Positions 8,084 to 17,286 of a DNA stretch of 53,863 nt are shown piece after piece; position 1 is the stretch's first letter, and the number at the start of each line of letters is the position of its first letter. The notes beneath the pieces are model-generated. The model ran no database searches, was not told the DNA's origin, and was given only the letters and a program-made list of their open reading frames with translations. The DNA is from Acidobacteriota bacterium (lineage in GTDB: Bacteria; Acidobacteriota; Thermoanaerobaculia; Multivoradales; J023): positions 1-53,863 of the forward strand of contig JAJCXO010000090.1 in NCBI GenBank assembly GCA_029263395.1. Direction: 5' to 3'. A program made the translations under genes and the position numbers.

Positions 8084-9222
8084 GGGCTCTCCTTGTGTTG
8101 GGGAGTGTCTGTTTGAAGTGGTAGCGTTTTCGCTCCACAGCTCACAAACAGCAGTAGAGTGCATGGATGCTCAAAATGGACTCAGGCCAATTGGGTGGAC
8201 ATCAAGTGCCGGGCGGAGGTCGTGGTTTTTGTTTGCAACTCTGCCTTCCTCCTCCCGAGGGACTCGGGTGCAGGCTCTTCGGTCCTTCGCGTGGTCCTAC
8301 GCGTAGTTCTCCGTTCGTCCGTCTGTGTTCTCTCTGCCGCATATCATTGTAGTTAATTATTCAACAGCCCCAGGATCGCTATTAAAGCACTCGCTGTCCG
8401 CATAGCTTTCCCCAAGCCCGGCCCGGAGATGTGGTTTTGATTCTATTTCTCGTACTCTCGCTTCCATCAACAACAATACGAACGCAGCGTCAAATACGAC
8501 ACTTTTGTGCTACGTAACTTGTTCAGATCGAATAAGGACAGGCTTCTACCGGACCTTCGACCACGGAAAGTGAAACACTCCGGCGTCCGTATATCCGCGA
8601 AGCGCGTAGTGCGATTTTTTCGCGGAAGACTGTGACCGCCCTTGACTTCGAGCAGGGCAGTGATGGGTTCGATCGCACTCGACCGTGTCGGTATAGTTGC
8701 CAAGACGCTCAGCGCCATCAACGTTATCTGGGGTACCTTCTGCCCCCAATAAACAGCCCATGCCTTCCAAGCTCAACAGTCGCATCCCAAGGTCCCAAAG
8801 CAGTTCTAAATTACGACGATATAACGAATTGCCTTGTCATTGTATCCGATCGGGTCCGCAGAGACAAGTTCACTGTTTGCAGCACCCCTCCGAGGTGCCA
8901 CCTTCTCAACTCGGAGATTGGAAGAGGATTTTGGACGTCCCTCCGCTGCGCAGGGTCGTGCTCTCCGCTCCCCCGGCGAGGGCCTGGCACATCTCCACAC
9001 GGGATCCCATACCCAACAGGGCATACCCTGGCTGCAAAGACGCTCACCCTCTGCGGCCCGTCAGGCGAAGGCGCAGCCGTAGCCACGTCATGCCTGAGCC
9101 TGGGATTTCCGACGGCGTTACGCCTCCTCTAAAGAGCCCCACTATTCCTGCGTCGGCAAGCCTTGTCAGGCACAAGAAAGCCTCGAGAATATTCGGAAGG
9201 TTCTAATCAAACAGGGCACTCG
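8084..9222. other. 1.1-kb region with no recognisable gene
   Basis: Several open frames of 60-170 codons overlap on both strands, but none reads as a known protein and none shows consistent codon bias. The left half (to about 8700) looks lower in G+C than its neighbours. A good minus-strand promoter lies at 8839-8867. It would transcribe a stretch holding an 84-codon frame (8467-8721) of doubtful coding value. A structured RNA or decayed genes are both possible. Confidence 0.5.
8839..8867 (-). promoter_or_regulatory. Sigma-70-like promoter without an assigned gene
   Basis: On the minus strand, TTGTCT (8862-8867) and TACAAT (8839-8844) are separated by exactly 17 bp. Transcription would run leftward from about 8832 into the unassigned region. 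Confidence 0.4.
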
Positions 9223-10647
9223 TCAGGGCCTCCATGGCACGATCAGGACACCGTCTTCCGTACCGCCCCCATCACTCTTAGGCTTCAACTCGACCGTTTG
9301 GGTCGGCTCGAGGGCACACGACGCTTCGCCCACGAGCGTGGCTGACGTCGTCAACTTCGTACAACCGTAAGCCCAACTGCCCATATCGTCCAACGGACGG
9401 ACAAAGGGATCTCGACACTCTTCTGCGGCCCCCGAGGTGAACAAACAGGCCTCGACTTTGCCAAAGGCAGAAAATGCGGCGGTGGCGTCACGCTTCCAGA
9501 CAACCTCTCCGCCGGTGCGTGGCCCAGAGTCGTGTACAAGATAGCTACTACCCAGGGCGCCAGGAGGACGGTTGACCTCGGACTCGACCGACGCCGTGAA
9601 CACCGGTACCACACTTCCACCCATGAAAAACTCGGCAGTGGCAGAGGCGTGGCCGAGAGCACCGTGGTCGGCGGTTCCCCAAGCGTTGGCGACGGCAACA
9701 CCGTAGGCCTTGGCTGAGACTGTAATCTTCGCGTCTGGGCAGGCGCTGGCACAGGGATCGAGTGAAGGCATCAGGAGGTCGAGTCCGGCCCACTCGACGG
9801 ATTTCCAGTCGACCGCGGATCGGCATCGCAGATGAAGCCCGGCCCATCCACTGGCCGAGGTCGACAGCGTCCGTGGTGCACCCCCGAGCATCTGCCCTGC
9901 CAAGCGCAACGCCGCTCCCGGCCCGGTCAAAGCGACCTCCTGCCAATCAGGCTTTTCGAAGTCCGAACGCGGCACACCAACCGCTGAATACGGCACACTT
10001 TTGGGTGGAATGAACTCTAGATCCGTGAACCACATACAGACGCAGTCCGGACCAGGGTCTTCAGCCTGCAAACGACCGATCTGGTCGGCCACCCAATAGA
10101 TCTCGAAATCGAGATCCGGTCGGGCTGCCAGGGCATCATTGAGCAGATCTCTGGAGCCTCTACTCTCCAGATCGTCGATCAATCCGAAGAGCTCCGTACT
10201 CATACCGACGGCATCTCCACCCACCCCCTCGATCATCCTGTAGGTACAGCTCTCCCAACCCTGACAGAAGGTGACAAGTCCCGAGACTTCGGGTGCCAAC
10301 AACTCTCCCTTCGAGTCGACGAGTCGGAAGGTGTACCAATAGCCATGGTGTTGGAAAAAGTCGGCATCTTCGGTCAACCCGTAAGCAACCTCCCTACCCG
10401 GCTGGGCTGCGACCGCAGCCGAGGCGACCACGGCCCCCCCACGATCCAGCACCTCGATCGAGGCTTCCAAGGACGGCGACGTCTCCAGTGGCCAATGTAG
10501 CGAGACGTAGAGCGCACCGTCCTCCACCCTTGGTTCTCCAACGACAATGACAAAGTCGTCGGATGGAACACAAAAACCCTGTCCCAAAGCCGCTGGAACG
10601 ATCGTCCACAACGCCCCTTGAATGAAAGCTGATATCCACTTACTCAT
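9223..10647 (-). CDS. Secreted Cys-containing hypothetical protein
   Basis: A 474-residue product with an N-terminal signal sequence (about residues 1-22, cleavage after ALG). No membrane segment follows, and about a dozen cysteines are scattered, including a CVC pair and a CASAC cluster. The N-terminal part (about 30-130) reads like a fibronectin-type or other beta-sandwich domain. The rest is Gly/Ala/Ser-rich, with repeating AxAxAxA strands suggestive of a beta structure. I do not recognise the family. A GAGGAACT ribosome site precedes the ATG. It is divergent from the DsbA-like gene across 181 bp, so the two may share regulation, and its disulfides could be substrates of that enzyme. Confidence 0.65.
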   Translation of the reverse strand: MSKWISAFIQGALWTIVPAALGQGFCVPSDDFVIVVGEPRVEDGALYVSLHWPLETSPSLEASIEVLDRGGAVVASAAVAAQPGREVAYGLTEDADFFQHHGYWYTFRLVDSKGELLAPEVSGLVTFCQGWESCTYRMIEGVGGDAVGMSTELFGLIDDLESRGSRDLLNDALAARPDLDFEIYWVADQIGRLQAEDPGPDCVCMWFTDLEFIPPKSVPYSAVGVPRSDFEKPDWQEVALTGPGAALRLAGQMLGGAPRTLSTSASGWAGLHLRCRSAVDWKSVEWAGLDLLMPSLDPCASACPDAKITVSAKAYGVAVANAWGTADHGALGHASATAEFFMGGSVVPVFTASVESEVNRPPGALGSSYLVHDSGPRTGGEVVWKRDATAAFSAFGKVEACLFTSGAAEECRDPFVRPLDDMGSWAYGCTKLTTSATLVGEASCALEPTQTVELKPKSDGGGTEDGVLIVPWRP

Positions 10648-10828
10648 AGTTCCTCAATACGGTGATTTACCCATGCTGTCGACCGGACCCAACGACCCCA
10701 ACATCGTAAGCGGAATTGCTGTTCGAAACCCATCAAAAAAATTATCTTTCCAAGGGGTGATGGGCTTCACCTCGAGATTCCGCTTATGAAGAGAAGTACA
10801 GATTGTTAAAAAGAGGACCCAACATCAG

Positions 10829-11488
10829 ATGCATACTGACAATCGAACAGCACACCTCATCATTGCACTCCTCCTTGTACAGACGTTGATCTCGGGCATG
10901 ATCGTGTTTCGTCTGAGTGAACTATCCGGGCAAGGCTTCGATCATCTAGCGGGACTTCCACTGCTCAGTCCAGATGTCGTCGAGGTTGCGATCGGCGACA
11001 GCCCTGGCAAGGGATCTCCCAATCCAATGGTCACGATTGTGGAGTTCTCCGACTTCACCTGTGGTGCTTGTCGACAGGCGCAATCCACTCTCGAGTCACT
11101 TCTCCTGACCCACAGCGAGACCGTACGAGTTATCTATAAACATTTTCCCCTACGACCCCAGGGAAATTCCATGACCCTGGCTCTTGGTGCCGAGTGTGCT
11201 CGTCGTCAGGACAACTTCTGGCCGATGCATGATGCGATTTTCGAATCTGACGGAATATCCAGCGAAGGCGATCTTTTGCGACTAGTCGACAATCTAGGGC
11301 TCAATATTGAGCTATTCGAAGGCTGTCTCGAGGCAGAGACAACACGTGCAGTCGTCGAACGTGACCTTCAGGCAGGCCGCTCATTGAATATCTCGGGAAC
11401 CCCCACATTCTTCATCAATGGCCGACGCATGATGGGGGTCCCTGCCTTGAGCGATCTGGTTGAAGCGATCGAGAGCTTTTCACTCTAA
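10829..11488 (+). CDS. Membrane-anchored DsbA-like thiol:disulfide oxidoreductase
   Basis: A 219-residue thioredoxin-fold protein. An N-terminal hydrophobic helix (about 8-29) anchors or exports it. The active site is CGAC (Cys78, Cys81) in EFSDFTCGACRQ. A DsbA-type helical insertion follows, containing MTLALGAECARRQDNFWPMH and helping to define the DsbA/BdbD/Tlp branch. The cis-Pro loop is GTPTFFINGRRMMG near the C-terminus. It would form or rearrange disulfides in exported proteins. It lies between a Cys-containing secreted protein and a small six-Cys secreted peptide, which suggests dedicated substrates. No DsbB or VKOR partner is visible in the window. Confidence 0.88.
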   Translation: MHTDNRTAHLIIALLLVQTLISGMIVFRLSELSGQGFDHLAGLPLLSPDVVEVAIGDSPGKGSPNPMVTIVEFSDFTCGACRQAQSTLESLLLTHSETVRVIYKHFPLRPQGNSMTLALGAECARRQDNFWPMHDAIFESDGISSEGDLLRLVDNLGLNIELFEGCLEAETTRAVVERDLQAGRSLNISGTPTFFINGRRMMGVPALSDLVEAIESFSL

Positions 11489-11724
11489 AAACATCGAACC
11501 CGAGCACTGTCGACCTACTGCCGGTCGACGGCTTGGAGGAATCGGACCGACAACACGTGGCAACGTTTGGACTCGGGAGGTCGGCGAGCCACTAGGAACC
11601 CTCAATCCAATTTAACCCGATAGCCACAATTTATCGACAGATCAAATCGGTGGCTCATTTCAAGTCCGTAAAGCCAGACTCAAACTGGCACGTCAGAAAA
11701 CAGTTCAACAAGGAGACAGCTCAC

Positions 11725-12012
11725 ATGACATCCAAATTGAAAAACACTAGTCACTTCGCTCTGACAGGCATGATCTTCGGTTCGCTGGTTTTGATGGCAT
11801 TGCTCATCACAGCACCGGCAAGCGCCCGACCCCCTGCTCCGAAATGTACCCTGTGGAGTGTCAAGTCGGTGCAAAACGGCTGCTGCCATGCGCTTCCAGG
11901 GAGCGGGCAAGAAGACCGGAACCGTTGGGACCAATGGTATTGTGACCTTGATAAGTATGGCAACAAGTACTGGCGGTCCATTGGCTACATCTGCGGTGAC
12001 CCCTGTAACTAA
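11725..12012 (+). CDS. Small secreted six-cysteine peptide
   Basis: A 95-residue protein with a signal peptide ending near PASA (residue 34). The mature part of about 60 residues has six cysteines (KCTLW, GCCHA, YCDL, ICGDPCN) and is rich in Trp, Tyr, Lys and Gly. It resembles no family I know; the pattern is like a small disulfide-stabilised secreted peptide. The ATG at 11725 has AAGGAGA upstream (11709-11715). An in-frame upstream start at 11650 is rejected because it precedes the signal peptide. It lies 236 bp downstream of, and codirectional with, the DsbA-like gene, and is followed by a strong hairpin. Confidence 0.7.
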   Translation: MTSKLKNTSHFALTGMIFGSLVLMALLITAPASARPPAPKCTLWSVKSVQNGCCHALPGSGQEDRNRWDQWYCDLDKYGNKYWRSIGYICGDPCN

Positions 12013-12081
12013 AGCCTCGAGTTTGACAGTGAGGGGCTACTAACCGGCTAGACGTCTTACCTCCCGAGTCCTTTCATTGAA

Positions 12082-12115
12082 TCTCAGCCACCGGATACGG
12101 TACCGGTGGCTGAGA
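12082..12115 (+). terminator. 13-bp perfect hairpin after the small Cys-rich gene
   Basis: TCTCAGCCACCGG (12082-12094) pairs fully with CCGGTGGCTGAGA (12103-12115) around an 8-nt loop and is followed by CTTTC. This is likely the transcription terminator of the secreted-peptide gene. Confidence 0.6.
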
Positions 12116-12133
12116 CTTTCGAGTCATCGAAGT

Positions 12134-12198
12134 CTGCCGGCTTCTTTCCGGCAGGTCTCTACACTAGAGTCAGGCTCAGCCATGGGCCTGACTCTAGT
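12134..12198. repeat. Two further perfect hairpins
   Basis: CTGCCGG/CCGGCAG (12134-12140 with 12148-12154, loop CTTCTTT) is followed by a 13-bp perfect stem ACTAGAGTCAGGC/GCCTGACTCTAGT (12163-12175 with 12186-12198, 10-nt loop). With the terminator hairpin, this makes three in 117 bp. Confidence 0.7.
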
Positions 12199-12211
12199 CG
12201 CAGACCACACG

Positions 12212-12268
12212 GCCATGGAACGTCACGGAGCATCATGGGGCGTCATGGGCATCATGGGGCATCATGGT
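12212..12268. repeat. Degenerate 10-11 bp tandem repeat
   Basis: Units of the form GCATCATGGG / CGTCATGGGG are repeated about five times. This is a simple imperfect tandem array in the leader of the beta-helix gene; no coding function is apparent. Confidence 0.5.
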
Positions 12269-12434
12269 CGAACCTAACCATACAGCTATATCTATGTGAC
12301 AGTATTTGACGCTCCATAACCGCTCGAAGCGTCGGAAAGTGTCAACTGCCGAGCGAAAACCGCCGAGACTCTTGGATCCCAGAGTTGGCACTTCCGTTGC
12401 AAGAATGGAGATGAACTGCTGGAAAGGACCAAGG

Positions 12435-13907
12435 ATGAGTATCTTGCGACCCTTAGCCCCATGCTTGCTTGCCCTGACACTGGCCGCACCGAGTCTCGCC
12501 ATCGACTATCACGTCGGACCAGGTCAAGCTCTCGAGTCGATCGGCGACGCTCCGTGGGCGACGCTGCAGCCAGGAGACCAGGTGTTGGTCCACTGGCGAA
12601 CGGAGCCTTATCGCGAGAAGTGGGTGATCAACCGACGCGGGACCCCACAGGCATGGATCACCCTACGCGGCCTGCCAGGGCCACAGGGTCAGCGACCGAT
12701 CATCGACGGCGCCAACGCAGAAACTGCGACTGGGCTCAACTTCTGGAACGAGGAGCGCGGGGTCATCAAAGTGGGTGGCTCCAACACTCCACCGGATGAC
12801 CTCCCGGCTTACATCCTGATCGAAGGCCTGGAGATTCGCTCGGGGCGCCCACCCTTCACCTTCACCAACGATGGCGGCGGAACCAGCACCTATGTCCAAA
12901 ACGCGGCTTCGATCTACATCGAGAAAGCCGAACATCTGATCATCCGTGACTGCGTGCTCCACGATTCCGGCAACGGTATTTTCTCGGGTGATTTCGACGG
13001 TCAAACTCAGGATTTGTTGATCGAGGGCAATCACCTCTTCGGCAATGGCAACATCGGCAGCGTTTTCCACCACAACGCGTACACCGCGGCGATCGGCATC
13101 GTCTACCAATTCAACCGCTTCGGCGCCTTACGCGATGGCGCTGACGGTAACAATCTGAAGGACCGCTCAGCCGGGCTGGTCGTGCGTTACAACTGGATCG
13201 AGGATGGTAATCGCCAACTCGATCTGGTCGACGGCACAACCGCAGTTGCCACCCACCCCGCCTACGACGAAACCTTTGTCTACGGCAACGTGCTGATCGA
13301 AAGCGACGGCCAAGGCAACAGCCAGATCGTCCACTATGGGGGCGACGGCGGCGACACCGGGCTGTATCGCAAGGGCATGCTGCACGCCTACCACAACACC
13401 GTCGTCTCGACCCGCAGCGGCAACACCACCCTACTGCGTTTGTCGACCCAGGACGAGTCGGCGGACGTCCGCAACAACGTGCTCTACACCACCGCCAGTG
13501 GCAATCGCCTGGCGATGCTCGACGCCACCGGTGACCTGACCCTGCGCCACAACTGGACCAAACCGGGTTGGCGCGACAGCCACAGTGGCCTCACCGGCAC
13601 CATCCACGACGACGGCTCCGGCGTCGAGGGCAGCGACCCGGGTTTCGTCGACGAGGCCAGCCAGAACTTCCGGCCCGACACCGGGGCGCCGCTGATCGAC
13701 GCCGGCACCACCTTACACGCCGCGGCATTGGATCATCCCGTCCTACACCAGTACGTCCGTCATCTGTTGGGCGAAGAGAGGCCCAATGACGCCACCCTAG
13801 ACATCGGCGCCTACGAGTTCTGTGACGCGACCTGTGCCGACGTGTTCTCCGATAGCTTCGAGACCGGCGACACCTCGGCTTGGTCTTCAGCCGGCGCGAC
13901 GCGCTGA
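12435..13907 (+). CDS. Secreted right-handed parallel beta-helix protein
   Basis: A 490-residue exported protein. The signal peptide is at about 1-20 (cleavage after SLA). The central region has parallel beta-helix repeats: runs such as LIIRDCVLHDSGNGIFSG, LIEGNHLFGNGN and FVYGNVLIESD, with recurring Asn ladders as in PbH1/NosD and polysaccharide lyase-like proteins. The end resembles alginate-lyase/pectate-lyase-like 'right-handed beta helix region' proteins (DPGFVDEASQNFRPDTGAPLIDAG). The C-terminus, DVFSDSFETGDTSAW plus a short tail, is a motif that recurs at the ends of unrelated exported proteins in this kind of genome. A GGAAAGGA site precedes the ATG at 12435; the longer frame from 12306 adds no signal-like sequence. 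Confidence 0.78.
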   Translation: MSILRPLAPCLLALTLAAPSLAIDYHVGPGQALESIGDAPWATLQPGDQVLVHWRTEPYREKWVINRRGTPQAWITLRGLPGPQGQRPIIDGANAETATGLNFWNEERGVIKVGGSNTPPDDLPAYILIEGLEIRSGRPPFTFTNDGGGTSTYVQNAASIYIEKAEHLIIRDCVLHDSGNGIFSGDFDGQTQDLLIEGNHLFGNGNIGSVFHHNAYTAAIGIVYQFNRFGALRDGADGNNLKDRSAGLVVRYNWIEDGNRQLDLVDGTTAVATHPAYDETFVYGNVLIESDGQGNSQIVHYGGDGGDTGLYRKGMLHAYHNTVVSTRSGNTTLLRLSTQDESADVRNNVLYTTASGNRLAMLDATGDLTLRHNWTKPGWRDSHSGLTGTIHDDGSGVEGSDPGFVDEASQNFRPDTGAPLIDAGTTLHAAALDHPVLHQYVRHLLGEERPNDATLDIGAYEFCDATCADVFSDSFETGDTSAWSSAGATR

Positions 13908-13962
13908 CCCCAGCCCATACCCTCGGCTGGCCCGCGGTCGTGGCGGGACGGAATCGAGTTAG

Positions 13963-14165
13963 CTTCCATCCAAGAACGCTCGTGGTCCGGTCGCCCCCTG
14001 TGGGCTGCGCGCACGGCTGCGTGACTCGTCTCGGCACTTACGAGACAGTCCACTCTATGGGTTACAGTAGTTTGAAGACGAAAGGCCCGTTCTCTTGCTC
14101 ATACATACTCGCCGCGTGCTCGCTCCACAGGGGGTTCCGTAGGAGGCGATAGACGGGTTTCTGGG
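13963..14165 (-). repeat. Family B foldback repeat, copy 1 (inverted)
   Basis: About 203 bp, estimated by eye at close to 90% identical to the reverse complement of copy 2 at 17284. It contains the inverted CCCCCTGTGG/CCACAGGGGG arms and ends in ATCCAAGAAC-type and CCAGAAACCCG-type sequences. It is flanked by 14-bp direct repeats with one mismatch: CGGAATCGAGTTAG (13949-13962) and CGGGATCGAGTTAG (14166-14179). It lies directly upstream of the sensor-kinase gene. Confidence 0.85.
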
Positions 14166-14193
14166 CGGGATCGAGTTAGAGTGAGGCCCATCC

Positions 14194-17100
14194 ATGGGTT
14201 TTCCTCGCAAGCAACCGACGACACCCGCTTCCCGGGTCGCGTCTCACCGGTTCAAGACACCAACCCTCTTCGTCGTTTGGGGCATGTTGTGGGCCCTGTC
14301 AGCGATCAACGCCGGCATGCCGCCCGGACCGATCCTGGAGCACGCACCGGTCCAAAACGCGCTCCGCCAGAGTGCTGTGGACACCCTGTTCCAAGATCGT
14401 GAGGGTTTCCTGTGGATCGGCACCCGGGAAGGCCTGGTCCGATGGGACGGCTCGAACGCCCGCTATTGGCACCCTCAACCCTTCGATTCGAACGCCCTGC
14501 GCCAGCGGATCGTCGTCCAGATCGATCAAGACGCCAGCGGAGATTTGTGGGTCGCCACCCGCTCTTTCATTCATGGTCGCTCCCAGGTCTCGCGGCTGGT
14601 CGCACCGCAGCTCGAACAATTTGTCCACTACCCGCTGAACGCGGCCGAATTGGCGCTGGACGCCGCACGGCAACCCTGGCTGACCCACGCAACCGGCATC
14701 TACCGCTACCGACGCGACGACGATCGATTCGAGCTCTGGATCCACCGTGACCGACCTACCGGCGAGGAGGCGAGCACTGCCTTTGGGGCTGACGATACGT
14801 TGTGGATCGTGAGTCCGCATGGCCTCGAACGTTGCCAGCTCGCGTTGCAGGAGTGCAAGGTCTTAGAGAGCGAACTACCTCCGATCGACTTCTTCAGGTT
14901 GTTCACGGACGGCAGCCGCATGCTGCTGCCAACCCGGGACCACATCCTCTGTGTCTCTGACAGTCGCCCCTTTCTCACGCCCTGTGTCGACATCGACAAG
15001 TTGAAGCTTCAGGGCCGAGCCACCACAGTGGAACGGGATACAGCAGGTAATCTGTGGCTTGCGACTCTCGAAGAGGTCTGGCAGTTCTCGGATCCCCCAC
15101 GGCGTGTCCCGATCCACTCCCAATCGGGCTCGGCGGGTGACGATATTTATGCACTGCTGGGTGACCATGCCGGTGGCATGTGGGCCGGTACCCCATGGGG
15201 CTTGCTCTATTGGGATCCCCAGCGACAACCCTTCGAGCTACTGGCAATCGGGGCTGATTCAACCGGACCCTCTTCCGCGGCGCCGATCATCTCGCTCCAC
15301 GAAGATCGGTCGGGCAAGTTGTGGGTCGGCACCATCGGCGATGGCCTCTACGCTCGCCGTCCCGAGGGGGACTGGCGCCACTTCCCGGAACAGCGGTGGG
15401 CACCAAAGCCCGCCCAGGAAGCCACCTTCATTTGGTCGATCAGCAGCACCGAAGAGGCGGTGTGGCTAGCCACGACTTTTGGCGTGGTCAGCATCAACAG
15501 AGAGTCTGAAACGGTTGCCCTGCTGACCTTGCCAGAGTCCCAATCCCAACCAAAATCGGGCAGTGGGGTCCGTAAAATCCTGCCACGAGCAGCGGGTGGA
15601 CTGTGGGTCATGGCCTACTCCGGCACGCTCTATCAGCTAGAGGATGGACGCTTCGATGCGATCTACACCGAACCCGAGATGTGGGTCGAAGACGTGGCAA
15701 TACAACGTGATGGCAAGATCTGGCTCGGAACCGCCACTAACGGCCTGCGCTTGGTCGACCCGGCCACCGGCGAAGCCGAGGTTTTCCAGCACGTTCCGTC
15801 GGATCGCCAGAGTCTGGCCGACTGCAGTATCTTCTCCCTGTGGGTCGACAGCCGCGATGATCTTTGGATCGGCACCGGATGCGGCTTGGCTCGCTTGCCT
15901 GCCGATCGTGACCGTTTCCAACATGTGCTCAACCCCAGTGCGTTGCCAAGTAGCGCGGTCCTGACCATCTTCGAGGGGCCGCAACGCTTCTGGATGAGCA
16001 CCAACCGCGGCCTGGTTTCGCTCGACAAGGACATGGCACGACGCGGCGAAGGTGCTCCGATGCTCCGCAAAGGCGCCGTGACGGTGTGGGGGCAGGAATC
16101 TGGCGTCGGTAATCTGGAGTTCAACCGCGGTGCCGTCACCCAAGATCAAGCAGGTCACCTGTTATTCGGCGGCGACCGGGGTATCACGCGCTTCTTGCCC
16201 GAGGAGATCTCACAGTCCACCTACCAACCCCCGATCCGACTCGAGAGCCTGACGCTGATGTCCCGCCACGGCTCCCGTCAGCTGACGCAACCCTTTGGGA
16301 CAAGGATCGAGATTGCGCCCGACGTCACGAGCTTCACCGTCGAGCTCGGTACGGTCGATTTCTCCTCGCCACCGCGCAACCGCTTCGCCCTGCAACTCAC
16401 CGGCGTCGATCCTGATTGGATCGAGCTCGGAACCCGCCGGGCGGCAACCTATGCCGGTGTGCAACCCGGGCGGTATCGACTCGAGGGCCGGGTCAGCAAT
16501 CGCGACGACGTTTGGAACGAACATCAGCTCGATCTCGAGCTCATCGTCATCCCGCCGTTTTACCGAACGCTGTGGTTCCAGACCACAGCCGGTGTCACAA
16601 CCGTGTTGGCGCTGTTTACGATCGGTGCCTTGGTCTCTCGCCAACGGTACCAACGCCAGCTCGAACGCCTCCAGATACAACAACAACGGGACGAGGATCG
16701 ACGAAGAATCTCGCGCGATCTTCACGATGAGCTCGGTGCCGGGCTCACTCAGATCGTGCTGTCGAGTGAAAAAGAGATGCGTCGACCAAGCCCGGATCTC
16801 GACGCTCTGCAACGTATTGCAGACGGCGCCCGACGCCTGATCGACGCGATCCGCGAGATCATCTGGTCGATCGATCCCCAGCACGACCGCCTCGACCGCC
16901 TGCTCAGCCGCCTGCGCGCCGCCGTGGCCGAAACCCTCGAGGTCGCCGAGCTACAGGCCAAGCTCGAGTTTCCGCAGCAACCACCCGAGCTGCCGGTCTC
17001 GCCACAGGTACGCCGAAACCTGTCGTTGATCGTTCGCGAAGCGGTCCACAACATCGTCCGCCACGCTCGGGCCAGCCAAGTCCGCGTCACCTGCGAACAT

Positions 17101-17286
17101 GATGACACCGAAATTCGGCTGCTCATCGCCGACAACGGCCGGGGCTTCGATCCCGATCTGGTGTCCGAGGGTCACGGTCTACGCAACCTGCGCAACCGGG
17201 CCCAGGCCAGTGGCGGCGATCTTACGATCGATAGCCAGCCTGGAACCGGGACGCAGATTCGGGTCAGGCTGCCGCTTGCCAGTTAG
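14194..17286 (+). CDS. Hybrid propeller sensor histidine kinase (NarL-system type)
   Basis: A 1030-residue membrane sensor. Domains in order: a hydrophobic signal/anchor (about 23-42); periplasmic two-component propeller repeats (Reg_prop; for example GFLWIGTREGLVRWDG, KLWVGTIGDGLYAR, KIWLGTATNGLRLV) to about 680; a Y_Y_Y-type beta-sandwich (about 690-785); a membrane helix (about 795-814); a HisKA_3 dimerisation domain with DLHDELGAG (phospho-His844); and an HATPase_c domain with REAVHNIVRHA (N box) and DNGRGF (G1 box). It should sense an extracytoplasmic ligand and phosphorylate the NarL-type regulator at 19388. The TAG stop overlaps the end of repeat B copy 2. Confidence 0.93.
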   Translation: MGFPRKQPTTPASRVASHRFKTPTLFVVWGMLWALSAINAGMPPGPILEHAPVQNALRQSAVDTLFQDREGFLWIGTREGLVRWDGSNARYWHPQPFDSNALRQRIVVQIDQDASGDLWVATRSFIHGRSQVSRLVAPQLEQFVHYPLNAAELALDAARQPWLTHATGIYRYRRDDDRFELWIHRDRPTGEEASTAFGADDTLWIVSPHGLERCQLALQECKVLESELPPIDFFRLFTDGSRMLLPTRDHILCVSDSRPFLTPCVDIDKLKLQGRATTVERDTAGNLWLATLEEVWQFSDPPRRVPIHSQSGSAGDDIYALLGDHAGGMWAGTPWGLLYWDPQRQPFELLAIGADSTGPSSAAPIISLHEDRSGKLWVGTIGDGLYARRPEGDWRHFPEQRWAPKPAQEATFIWSISSTEEAVWLATTFGVVSINRESETVALLTLPESQSQPKSGSGVRKILPRAAGGLWVMAYSGTLYQLEDGRFDAIYTEPEMWVEDVAIQRDGKIWLGTATNGLRLVDPATGEAEVFQHVPSDRQSLADCSIFSLWVDSRDDLWIGTGCGLARLPADRDRFQHVLNPSALPSSAVLTIFEGPQRFWMSTNRGLVSLDKDMARRGEGAPMLRKGAVTVWGQESGVGNLEFNRGAVTQDQAGHLLFGGDRGITRFLPEEISQSTYQPPIRLESLTLMSRHGSRQLTQPFGTRIEIAPDVTSFTVELGTVDFSSPPRNRFALQLTGVDPDWIELGTRRAATYAGVQPGRYRLEGRVSNRDDVWNEHQLDLELIVIPPFYRTLWFQTTAGVTTVLALFTIGALVSRQRYQRQLERLQIQQQRDEDRRRISRDLHDELGAGLTQIVLSSEKEMRRPSPDLDALQRIADGARRLIDAIREIIWSIDPQHDRLDRLLSRLRAAVAETLEVAELQAKLEFPQQPPELPVSPQVRRNLSLIVREAVHNIVRHARASQVRVTCEHDDTEIRLLIADNGRGFDPDLVSEGHGLRNLRNRAQASGGDLTIDSQPGTGTQIRVRLPLAS

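Noticed and set aside
8632-9206. Plus-strand frames of 166 and 169 codons
   Set aside because: They overlap each other and minus-strand frames, are Arg/Ser/Pro-rich as expected from off-frame reading, and match nothing recognisable.
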